Assembly: GCA_027257055.1 (NCBI GenBank)
Contig: JAPVLO010000055.1
Coordinates: 8,331,501 to 8,395,500 of the forward strand
Direction: 5' to 3'
DNA length: 64,000 nucleotides
From: Cephalopachus bancanus
Lineage: Eukaryota > Chordata > Mammalia > Primates > Tarsiidae
In this document: in pieces, positions 10,208 through 20,388 of the stretch
Layout of the letters: every line of letters starts with the position of its first letter
Numbering within the stretch: position 1 is the stretch's first letter
Made by a program: the position numbers and the translations under genes
The notes under the pieces: generated by a model
Database searches by the model: none
What the model was told of the DNA's origin: nothing
Seen by the model: only the letters and a program-made list of their open reading frames with translations

Positions 10208-12960
10208 TACTGTTGTTAAATGACTAGATGGATGAATTTCCTTCTTCACTTACAGTTTCTTTCTTGAAGTTTTGTTAGAAGTTGCTTGAAGACAGTATCT
10301 CTGCATCTTGTTGCATGGGGAGGTTACACCCACTGGAGAGATTGAGATGTTAGGGTTGGGAAAGAAAGAGAGGAGGCCTTTGATGGGTGGGAGGTAATTG
10401 TGTGGACAGGGGCCCTGAGTGTAGCAGGGACTCTCCTCATTCCTTGACATCGTCCTAGGAGGCTGCTTAGCATACCTGGGGGCTGTACACCTGGCAGAGA
10501 AGTCACATGCAGCCTGCTTCTGGGTGTCAGCATGGCTTCCAGGATAATCAGTAGCTATAGATGGCTGAAGATGAGAGGTTACAGTCCACATTCCCAGACA
10601 CATGACATCCCCCAGATTCCTGTATGTCCCTTAGGAGAGACAGTCAGAATGAGAACTGATATTTAACTTTTTGCTACTCTCTAGAAATAAAACACTGAAT
10701 TTAAGTTCATTTTAAAAATCAAAGAATGTAAATCTTTTATACTAGCAGAATGTGTGATTACAAATTTATACAAACTCTGTCTAATTTTCTTTTTAAATTA
10801 AGCCATTCATATGAGTTTTGAGCTTCCCTAAATTTTGATTAGAAGAGAAACTTTACGATGGTTTCCTATTTTTCCAGACTCTGGTCCACTTACTGCTGCA
10901 TTGATTCTCCAGCCTGTTCCCTACCCAGCTCAGAATCATGCTCTTCTATGTGATCACACAGATACTTGCTCAATGAGTGGGTGGTGAGTCACAATGCCTT
11001 AGGCACACTTAGCAACAATGAGTGTCCTTTGCAGTGGACTTGCCATTACAACCCTCTTGGAGATATGGGTCTGTCATGACCTGGGCAGAAGGTTGAACTG
11101 AAAACTGGGTAAAATGGGTGGAAATGACCCAGGCATATTGTTTTTGGAGAGAATCAGGAAAGTTGTTCAGAGGCAGCTCAGAAGAGAGGATTTCACTTAT
11201 TAATTATTGAGTGCCTATCATGGTCAAGGCCCTGCGAGGAAATACATAGAAAAATGGCCACATCACTATTCTCTAGAATCTTAAGATCTAAGAACCAGAG
11301 CGTGAGTAACACAAACATGAAGTGTGGCAGATGCCATAACCAACATAGACACAAACAAAATATCACACAAGCTCAGGGATCAGAGATCTGGGAATAGGAA
11401 GAGCCATGGTGAACTGGGAAGTCTTCATAGGGAAAAGTTGCATCTGAAGTGCCTTTGGTGGCCTGCTGCAAATTGTCATTTCAATACTACTGTCCTTTCT
11501 CTTCATGTCCCCAACAAGGATCACGTTAGCAAACACAAACAGAGCACTTACAAGTCTCAGTTGGGTCAGGACTGGTTTTTTGCATCTCAACCCTCTTTCT
11601 ACAGCCCAGATGCTCCTAAACAGTCCACCAACTTGATTGTTACACCCTGTGTGGCAAATTAACACCTGCATCTCAGTCTGAACCACTTTGTCATGGAGAA
11701 CACAGTATGGTTTCCATTCCCTACGCCTGTGCAGCTCCACCCAGGCATTCGCTTAATCACTCATTCATAAGTAGTACTCATGCAAGTACTTCCCTGGTAC
11801 CCGAACAAGGGCATGGGAGTGTGAATATGTATTTCATGAAGCTCAGGCTTGTATGCAGAACTATTTTCATCTTCTAGTGAGAGGCTGGAGTAACAAAGTG
11901 CTGTTGTTAAGATTCTTCCCATTGTGCATTTTTCTTGAATAATGACATTTCTACAAAGAATTTGACTGAAACAGAAGCATCAGAAGGCAAGTGCTCGTTC
12001 ATATCTGTGAACAGGGGAAATATTTACCAGAATAACTTCTCAATGCAGATGAAGCAGATTTATGGTTTTTTTTAAAACATAAAGATGTGTGTGCAGCAGA
12101 GGAAGACAAATTATGCAGAACTTTGAGTTAGTTAAGAGTCTTCTGCTTTAATTCTTTGGAGAAATGAGACAAATTATAGCTAAGGACTATGGTGTTCTTA
12201 CAATTTGCCAGTTATGTTATTTGGCTTATTTAATCTCTCCCAAGAGCTCTATGACTGACATACATACTGCTGCCACTTCATTTTCCAAATAAGAAAATGG
12301 AAGCAAAAATACATTAAGTAACTGGATTAACGGCTGTGGGTTGTAGAGTTCAGATTCAGACCAGGCATTGTAGGGGTATGAATTAAGGTAGGAAGGTATT
12401 CTAGTGAGGTTTCCCTAGAATTGTGGAAAACAGAGAGTCTATATATTGAAGAGGGTATTATTTCATACACATCCATATGTTTTGTTTATATACGCACATC
12501 TGACAGGCATGTAATTTAGCAGTTGCCTAACTTCTAGCTTCTGGAAGGAGTGGCAAGAAGATACAGGAATTCTACCTCCAAAGATAGATCTTGGATTCCA
12601 ACAAACCAGAAACCTTAAGAAACCAACAGATATCCATCAACCTTCCGGGACCGTTCAGGCTGCCTCTCTTCTCCATCTACCGAAACAAGCAGGTAGCAGG
12701 TAGCCTTGCTCGGGTTGGCACTGCAAGGCTCCCAGCCTTCCCGATGATGTCCTCACAGAACAGGCGATCAAAGTGAGGCTCTGAGAAGTCCAACGTTTTG
12801 CTCATGTTTGTCTGGCTGTGGCAAACCGGGATTCAAACCCAGGGCCACAGTTGTTTGCCCAGCTCCATGCCCTTCCTAATACCTGGCTTGGAGGGCTCCT
12901 AGCTTCATCTATTGGAGACCTCAGTGTTGGGATCAGGGTACCGTCTTCCGCAGGCCACTA
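10208..12960. other. Mostly unique stretch upstream of the CpG island
   Basis: No gene supported. Bases about 12195-12375 contain a MIR-like core (TTCATTTTCCAAATAAG...GGAAGC). Bases about 11190-11450 resemble decayed MIR/L2 sequence (TATTGAGTGCCTATCATGGTC). The last 300 bases rise in GC towards the CpG island and may contain distal promoter sequence. Confidence 0.55.
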
Positions 12961-13124
12961 CAACGGGAATCTCATTTTCATCTCCGCGTCCATCGGGTGG
13001 TCTCGCCAGCCTTTGGCGCGAGGGGCAGCTGCGTGGGGGGGCGCCTGGGAGCTTTCCCGCGGGGCACGCGGAGCCGGCGGCGGGCGGCGGGCGGCCGGCG
13101 CGCCGAAGGCGGGGCGAGCGGCGA

Positions 13125-13140
13125 GCGGCAGGGGGCGCTG
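13125..13140 (+). promoter_or_regulatory. Probable CTCF site
   Basis: GCGGCAGGGGGCGCTG closely matches the vertebrate CTCF core (AGGGGGCGC preceded by a GC-rich arm). It lies inside the CpG island upstream of the predicted splice donor. Occupancy is not shown by sequence alone. Confidence 0.6.
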
Positions 13141-13179
13141 TGCGGGCGGGGGCCGGCCGGCCGGGGCCGAGCCTCCCGC

Positions 13180-13419
13180 GCGCCCGGAGCCTTTGTGCGC
13201 GCTCGCGGCCCCCGCCCCGCGCGCCGCCTCTCCCCCGGCGCGGGCTGCTCCCGGGGCTGGAGGGCGGGGAAGGAGCGCAGGGCGGCTGCCGGGCGGGCTG
13301 CGAGGGCGCGGGCCGGCGGGCGCGAGCGGCGGGCACCCGGCTCCCCGCGGCCGGCACCGGGCGGAGCCGTCGGAGCCGCGCGCCGCGGCGGAACAGGAGC
13401 CCGGGCCGCGCGGGATCAG
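13180..13419 (+). other. Predicted untranslated first exon
   Basis: The right boundary is a splice donor, GGGATCAG|GTAGGG, with the intron starting at 13420. The left boundary is a guess, because TATA-less promoters start at many sites. No ATG occurs between 13001 and 13419, so the exon should be 5' untranslated, with the start codon in a later exon. Downstream sequence stays GC-rich to about 14.08 kb and then becomes ordinary intron. I cannot identify the gene. RNA reads spliced at 13419 would settle it. Confidence 0.55.
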
Positions 13420-14079
13420 GTAGGGTGGCGCGCGCGTCCCCTTTGTGTCGGCATCGCCCGGGCCGGCCGCCGCGCGGGGGGGGCGGGACGCGGCCGTGCG
13501 GAGCCGGCCTCGGGGTTCGCTGCCCGCGGGTCCCGCCCCGCGCTCGGCTCGCCGGGGGGCGGGCGGGGGGCCGTCGGCGGCGTCCTGGGTGGGGGCCCTC
13601 CGGCTCCGCGCAGGAGTCGCCGGTCCTGCCCTTCGGGGACCCGCTCGGGGTGGCGCCGGCGTCCCCCGCGCCGTGCCCGCCTTGGGACCCCGCGTCCCTG
13701 GCGCCTGCCGGCGGCTCTGCCGGGCGCGGGGCTGCGGGGTGCGTCCCGCGCGCTCCCGGCTGGGTCCCGCGGGCGAGTTGGCGGGCGGGGGCCTTTCTTT
13801 GTCGGAGAGCCGGCCCGCCCGCAGGCCCGGGGGCTGCAGGCTCTCGGGCCCTGCGACGAGGTCTGGGGAAGAACGAACGCGCCCGGGGGGCGAGGCGGCG
13901 GGGGAAGGTCAGCTCTGGCCGAAGTGGACCGGGCGCCGCGTCCTCAGCTTTGCATATTCCCGGGCGCGGGGACCGCGGCCGCCCGTTCCCTCCTGCCCTC
14001 GCCGCAAGCCTTTCCCCGGAGGTGGGTGCGCCGCCGCCCGGAGCCTGGGAAGTTCCCTGCAGGTCTTACCTAGCTACCC

Positions 14080-16184
14080 CACTCCCAGCAGCCGGTCTCC
14101 AGTTCCCCTGCACCATCCTTGGCTTCCAGCTAGCTATTCCTTCGCCCATGCGAGCCTGGAGGCTTCTCCGTGTTGGGGAGAAGGAGTGATTTATTTTACC
14201 CTAGTGATTTTCGTAGGCATGTCTCAGGGTGGTTACTCCAAAAGTTCATTCTCTGTCTTTTTTCCAGTGAATTAAAAAAAAAAAAATCAATTGAATAAAT
14301 AGCCCGTGCTTGCCTTTTTCGGGGTCAAAGCCTGGGTAACAGAACAGCTAGACAAGGCCTCCGGGATGATCCCCAGTGAGTTTCTGCTACCCTGCGGTGG
14401 AGGAGAAGGAGTCTGGCCCCTAAACCAGGAGACTGGAAATCTTGCCTTTGGGAAGTGGGGCCTGGGAGAGGGAATAGGACACGTCTCAAGGAATCAGGCC
14501 TGGGTGAGAGTTTAGCCTGGCAGATAAGATATGTTTATAAGCGAAATGCTAGGCAGGCAGAAAGTAAGTTGATGTAGAGGCCTGAAGAGCTGTGGGCGTT
14601 CTGGGAGGGAGAGGCAGGGAGAGGAGGGGGCCAGGGTGGCTCTGTGAGGGATGAAGTGTTTGAGTCAAGCTTGCAGGTGGGGCGGGATCAAGGTGGTAAG
14701 TAAGAAGGACCTCAGAGAGAGGTGCCCCAGCAGAAGAAGGAGGCAAGGTGTGTGCCCGATTTTTAACGTGGGATTCACCCCAGTGGCTCTAAGGAAGACC
14801 AAAGACTTGTTTAATTCTCCAGTACTGAGATCAGGGGCCTGGTTTTTTGCACTTTTCTAGTGCCTTTTACAGCTTTGTTTTTATTAATTTTTAGAGAATA
14901 CAAAGGAAATATGTCTGGAGAGGTCATATGGGGATAAATCATGAAATCTTTGAGTTTCAGGCCAAGACTCTGGGCTTGACTTTGTGCCAGTGGGAGCCAT
15001 TGATGGTTTTGGAGGGGGAGAATGAGTGATCTGAACCCTGCTTCAGAGTGAATTCCGAAGTGTTGAGGGAAGGGGAAGGCATGATGCAGTGTGCCCATGG
15101 TGGGCTTTAGGGTCAGACCCCCACCAAGTGTGGGCTTTCATCTATATCGGGTATCAAAGGGTCATGCATAAATGTATGAGATTTATGAGAAAATGGGTGT
15201 AAATAACCCAATCTTAATGTAATGGAAATTTTTCAAATCAAGTGGTGTATGTTTTTAAAGAGTCCGGGATTCTAATGCCTGTACTTCTGGGAGGGGAGCT
15301 AATGAAGGGCAAACTCAAAACCCCCATGCACTGGGGATTTTGAAAACTCAAAGAGCATTGTCAAGTTTATATGTTTTATATATATATATTCCAGTGCCCT
15401 TGGTTTTCTGGTTTGTAATCCCTGTGTCCAGACTGTTACTGGAGCAGGGCTCTTCTTTGGGGGATCTTATATGGTTTGGGACTTTGAAAGGACCTTGCAT
15501 GCTGTTCAGCTGAGGTTTAGAGGGTGGATGTGCCACTCAGGCAGACAGCAGCAGGGCCAGGAGCTACAAACCACATTGCCTGACTCTGAGAATGCTGATT
15601 TTTCCACTGTGGTTCATCATTTGGCTACACTGCTTTCTTTTGTTCAAATTTCAGACTAGAAACGTCATTTGAGTTCATTTCTGGGACTACCCTCCTTCCT
15701 CCTTTGTTTCTGCATTACAGATACACATGACTACCTTTCCTTAGTTAGATGAGAAGTTAAATTGAAGTCACTGTTAACATACCTGCTGGGTAGTGGGTTG
15801 AAGGATAGAGCTTGTACAACTTCCTGACCCAGAAATTTATTTGACCTTGGACTAGTGTCTAACCTCCCGGACGGCCCCACTTCCTTTGATAAAATTGAGG
15901 TATTGGCCTAAATGTTTTCCAAGCTCCAGAAGTAAACATGTTCTGCTTTGATGGTATTTTCCAGGAGAATCAGTATTGAAGGACTACTCACCAAATGCCA
16001 GTATTCGTGTATATATATATTTTTTTTGGCAAGAAAAAATATTTACATTGTAGCTATCTGAAGAGTGGCTTTTAGCAAAAATGATATGTTGAGAATTGAG
16101 ACTGAGGAGGGTGGTTCATTATTGACAGGAGTCTGTATTTTCCTTCATTCTGTGAGTGATCTAAAATCTGAATTAGAATGTACT
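14080..16184. other. Intron-like stretch, no exon supported
   Basis: Follows the CpG island. Bases about 14900-15075 contain text typical of a decayed dispersed repeat (GGGAGCCATTGATGGTTTTGG, AATGAGTGATCTGAACC) like that at 37.8-40.3 kb. Short AT runs occur at about 15375 and 16011. Nothing else is recognised. Confidence 0.5.
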
Positions 16185-16312
16185 TCTTACTTGGAAGGCT
16201 GAGGTGGAAGGATCGCCTAAGCCCAGCAGTTTGAGACTGAGGTGGCCATGAACATGCCACTACACTCCAACCTGGGTGACAGAGTACAACTCCAACTCAA
16301 AAAAAAAAAAGA
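16185..16312 (+). mobile_element. Alu right-arm fragment, old
   Basis: Begins inside the right monomer at TTACTTGGAAGGCTGAGGTG and runs to the 3' end (CTCCAACTCAAAAAAAAAAAAG). The arm has the older form GGTGGCCATGAACATGCC. I found no clear duplication, so this may be a truncated insertion or a remnant of a dimer. Confidence 0.85.
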
Positions 16313-18120
16313 ATGTGCTTTTTGGATGTTTTGTAGAACTGGGAGAACTTTCTCTAAGGAGCAAGTTTACCAGCTGTATACAGTGTTGTAGAGAAAAGTA
16401 AGTTCCTTGATGGCATGAAGAAGTGTCCACCAATATTTTATCATCTCATATGGGTTTGACAGTGGAGACAGAGGAGATGATAGCTAATATTTATGAAGTA
16501 TTTGCCTGATCTTCAGGGCTTTACATGGATCATGGATGCACTTCTCACACAGCCCCATAATACAGGCACATGTGACTGTCCCCAGTTGACAGAGCAGAAG
16601 AGTGACGCAGAGGGTGGTGATGTCATCCAAGGTCATACACATGGTCAATGTTGAAGCCTGGCTTTGAACTCAGAGGCCTGCAGAAAATGATAGATCCTGT
16701 GACCTTGAGAGGCTACAGTCTAGGAGTTGGGAAGCTCAAACATTAACAGATTTTTTTTTTTAAGAGTGGGGTCAATGCAGTGGTGGAGGTGTTCAGAGTG
16801 TTGTGGGACCCACAGGAGGGTGCCTCGTTCAACTCATGGTGTTTGGAAGTCCACCAGCTGGGGAGGATGCCAGACTGGAACTCAGAGGATGAGTCAGAGT
16901 TAGCCAGGCAGATTAGAGGGTCAAGGTCACATCTGAGGCCTGGGAACAGCAAGAAACAGCCTGGAGTGGACAGGGAGTTTAGGACCAGTACAGTGAGGCT
17001 GAGTCCCTCTGGGCTGCTTTGTCATTGGCATGTTCAGGGGTGGCCGGTCAGTGGCCAGTGTTCATTGAGAGCTATTCAGATCAAGATTCCTGGTGTAACA
17101 CAGTCACTGTCAATACTAGCATCTTGCAAGAGGTCCGGCCAGTGCATTTTCATTTTCAACATTTCCTTTTGAAGCCTCTTTGAATATTCCCTCTGTTTCC
17201 TATTCCTCAGCTTTACTTGGTGGAGGAGAGAGTGTGTAGGGAAAGGTTGGGGGAATCACCTGTAGCAACTACTGTTTTTACAGCCAGCAACAGTTTTCTC
17301 TTTTCTTCAGAGTGACCTATAGCAGCCTGGGATTGACGATTGGGAACCTTTGAACTGGCAGTTAACCCAAGTGTAGGGTATGGCAGTGCTGGCTTTGGCG
17401 CCTTCTGCTCATACAGCACAGCTCTGTGGGTGGAGACCTGTTGGAGCAAAAGGGAAGGTTTGCAAATCCTGAGAGTAAATGTCGCCAGGATCTCTTGTTG
17501 AGTTGTTGATTAATCAGCATTTTGTGTCTGCCCTAGGACTGTGCATACCTCTTACAACATTGAATTACTGGGAAAATTTTTTAGCCTTCCAAAGAACTGC
17601 TTTTCATGCAATCCTTTGGAGCAGGGCACGCTTGATGCTGGGTGTGTGGTGTATTAAGATCCTCTGGAGGGAGGAGGACCTCGCAGAACACATACGGCTA
17701 GAATGCCTCTCAGACATCCACTGCACTCCTGTTAGCAGGTGCACAGAGGGCTCCTGTCCTTTCCTAGTGCATCTCAGAATCTAGGTTGCGTTACCTGGTC
17801 AGTGGCCTGGTGAGTTGCAGGAGGCCTCTCTGTTCACACGTATCACTGGCTGCTGCACTCTAGTGTGAAGCCTCCCATGCATTCCAGAATGGGCTGTCAG
17901 GGCTCTGTACCACTTGCTGGTCCCTGCGCCACCCCCTCCCCAAGTGAGGACTATCAGCATCCTCTGGAGGAAGGGGGACTGCCTGTCAGAGAGGTGTTCC
18001 CATTTGGCTTGTGGGTGGTAGGAAGTGTTCCCCTTCACAGAAGCATACAGATCTTGCCTCTAGGGACCTCTTTTTCCTCAACTTCAAACATGTACTTAAA
18101 TTGGTAAGTGCTGAAGCCAA
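16313..18120. other. Intron-like stretch with MIR
   Basis: Bases about 16470-16685 form a MIR-like fragment (CCCCAGTTGACAGAGCAG, CATCCAAGGTCATACACATG, GGCTTTGAACTCAGAGGCC). The remainder has no supportable exon or repeat. Confidence 0.5.
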
Positions 18121-18138
18121 ATCAATACAAGCATTTTT

Positions 18139-18188
18139 TTTTAGCTTTTAAATTTTTTATCTCAAAGATGGGCGCAATTCAGGATTAG
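18139..18188 (-). mobile_element. Minimal L1 3'-end insertion
   Basis: Only about 50 bp: a T-rich start, then TTTTTTATCTCAAAGATGGG and CGCAATTCAGGATTAG. This matches the antisense L1 3' terminus at about 30740 (ATTTTAAAGATGTGGGG, TACAATTCAGGGTTAGG). It is flanked by an 18-base duplication, ATCAATACAAGCATTTTT at 18121-18138 and ATCAATGCAAGCATTTTT at 18189-18206, with one mismatch. It is an extreme 5' truncation. Confidence 0.75.
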
Positions 18189-18288
18189 ATCAATGCAAGC
18201 ATTTTTAAAAACTGTTTGGGGCTGATGACCCCCCCTGGTGTCCCACCTCACATCTCTGCTCAGAGACCTCCAGCAACTCCCACATCTT

Positions 18289-18435
18289 TTTTTTTTTTTT
18301 TTTTGATTTATTGTAGAGATGAGGTCTCGCCAACTTGCCTGGGCTGGACTCGAACTCATGAGCTCAGGCAATTCACTAGCCTCGGCCTCCCAAAGTGCTG
18401 GGATTACAGACTGAACCACCGAGCCCGGCCTCAAA
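18289..18435 (-). mobile_element. Free left Alu monomer
   Basis: The poly-T joins directly to GATTTATTGTAGAGATGAGG, the middle linker, and the element runs only through the left arm to the head (GAGCCCGGCC). The right arm is absent. A duplication of about 11 bases flanks it: TCCCACATCTT (18278-18288) and TCCCACGTCTT (18436-18446), with one mismatch. It therefore inserted as a monomer rather than decaying from a dimer. It carries the local diagnostic CAATAAATC linker (in element sense). Confidence 0.88.
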
Positions 18436-18446
18436 TCCCACGTCTT

Positions 18447-20080
18447 AAGTAATCCATGTGTCTCTCAACTGAGTGTTCGAGCTTCTTCCTCACTTGGCTC
18501 CAACCTGTCTTCCCACGGCTGAACTCTCAACAGCTGCTGATGTATGCCCTGGGACGCTCTCCCACCATCTTCACGAGCCAAATTCCTAATGATCCTCGAA
18601 GGCTCAGCACAAATGCTGCCTTTCCTTCCAGCTATAAAGTCATTGATGTGGGTGATGTAGAGATCCTCTCATCTGATACTGGCATTTTACAGATGAGTCA
18701 CATGGAACAAGAGGGAACAGAATTAAAGACCCAGGGACCAGACCAGGCCTTCACGCCCAGGCCCATGTGCTCTCTCTCTCCTCAGGCCGAGATGTTTTCT
18801 CTACCTGTGATTCCACAGCAACTTTCAGAACCTGTAACTGCGTTTAACACTCTCTCTAATCTAATTTTAGTGATTTATGTAACTGTCTTAGTTCCTCTAC
18901 TAAATTATAAGAATACACAGGTAGGAGTTTACTCAATTTTGCATTCCTTCAGTGCCTGTCATGCTCCCTCTGAATGACTTTTTGTTAAGTGATTGAATAC
19001 AAGATGGGGAAACATGGCTCAAGAGGGAAATCCGGAGCCGATTATGAATGAAGAAATAGAATGTGCTCCAGCATGGTCTGAGCAAATCAGGCAACATAAG
19101 TTCTCTCTTTGGAAGGTCAGGTCATAGAACAATACTTGGTAGAACTGGAAGAAGTTGAATGGGAGCATTTGCTTGGGTTCAAGAGAGAAGGTGGTAGAAT
19201 GCAGCCTGCAAGGCAGAGCGGAAACCCTTGAGAATCCTGGGTCCCATGGTTGTGAGGCAGCAAACAGAGAAGCAAGTTCCAGTGTAACAGAAGGTGGACA
19301 TGCAGCTAGGGGGTAGTGTGGCTTGAGGCACTTTGTGATGTACATGAGGGGTGAAAAGTGGTCCTTGCCCACTGATGTTCCTAGTTGAACAAAGGGAGGC
19401 GTGAAAGGAGTGGACAGTTAGGACCAAGTGCCAGAAGGTGGTCATCTGAGCATGTGTTGTGGGAAGTCTGGCGAGGAAGTGATGAGTGGAAACTGGAGTA
19501 TTCAGTGTAGGTAGGCTTGGGAAAGATGGGACGAGTAGAGAAGAGAGCAGTCTGAGCTGGTGCAGGAGGGGTGGGGCAGTTACTCATTTTGAGCTGACTT
19601 TGCTCTTTAGGAAGTTGAGGGAGCAAGGATGGTGGATGAGCCCCCAGGAGCAGCCGAAGAAGTGTGGCCCCATGACCCTTATGAATAGGAATCTTTCTAA
19701 TGAAAGACTGGAATGCTTTCGCCAAAGCGATTATTGGTCAAAGAGTGTTCTCCAGTGAAGGCATGAGGTCAGAGGTTCGTGCTGTTCTTCTCATGAAGGA
19801 GGTTGAAGAATTGCGGCTGCTAAGTGTACTGTAAAGTGTATGAGGAGTAATTCATTGTATTCAGTGCGCTCTGTCTCCGAGTGATTTATGTTCTCATTTT
19901 TCGAGTGATTTATGTTCTCCTTTGGTCTAAGGTGCCAGGTATGCATTCACAAACATAATAATGAGTGTGTACTCTGAGGGAACTTTGGCTTCGGGCAGTG
20001 TGAAAGTTTGCAGAGACCCTTGGGACCAGCTCTTTTTTACGTGATTGAGACTATCAAGAGACGGCTGGTTCCATGGATTC
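18447..20080. other. Intron-like stretch with MIR/L2 remnants
   Basis: Bases about 18540-18640 look like L2 (AAGGCTCAGCACAAATGCTG) and about 18650-18760 like MIR (ACTGGCATTTTACAGATGAG). An open frame at 18456-18977 runs through these fossils and is not considered a gene. A two-copy tandem duplication (CGAGTGATTTATGTTCTC) lies at about 19877-19920. Confidence 0.5.
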
Positions 20081-20086
20081 ATTTTT

Positions 20087-20388
20087 CTTTTTTTCCTTTT
20101 TTTTTTCCAAGTTGGAGTCTCTCTCCATTGCCCAGGTTGGAGTGCAGTGGCAGGCTCATGGCCACCACAGCCTCAACCTGCTGGACTCAGGTGGTCCTTC
20201 TGCCTCAGCTTTCCAAGTAGCTGAAACTACAGGTGTGTGCTACCATGCCTGGCTACTTTTTTTATTTATTGTAGAGCTGAGGTCTCACCATGTTGCCCAG
20301 GCTGGTCTCAAACCTGCGGGCTCAGGCAGTCTTCTCACCTGGGCCTCCTAAAGTGCTGGGATTACAGGCTTGAGCCACCAAGCCCGGT
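20087..20388 (-). mobile_element. Alu, older local type
   Basis: Full-length dimer in antisense, from the T-rich start to GAGCCACCAAGCCCGGT. In element sense it has GGTGGCTCAAGCCTGTAATC, the uncontracted form. Some decay in the tail; no clean duplication was found. Confidence 0.92.

Larger units (their letters stand above)
12970..14080 (+). promoter_or_regulatory. CpG island promoter
   Basis: About 1.1 kb of extremely GC-rich DNA with undepleted CpG, between AT-rich flanks. It has many GC boxes (GGGCGGGG at about 13264, CCCCGCCCCGCG at about 13208, GGGGCGGGACG at about 13482) and no TATA box. This is the signature of a broad housekeeping or developmental promoter. Very long open frames run through it on both strands, as expected of GC-rich DNA lacking stop codons, and they look non-coding. 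A downstream splice donor on the + strand suggests transcription left to right. The gene cannot be named from this. A bidirectional promoter is possible. Confidence 0.9.

Noticed and set aside
12818..14275. Very long overlapping open frames (up to 425 codons) on both strands of the CpG island
   Set aside because: GC-rich DNA lacks stop codons. The predicted proteins are A/G/P/R-rich in every frame, cross the splice donor, and mostly start at GTG-like codons.
18456..18977. A 173-codon open frame
   Set aside because: It crosses L2- and MIR-like fossils, has no splice sites and shows no coding-like composition.
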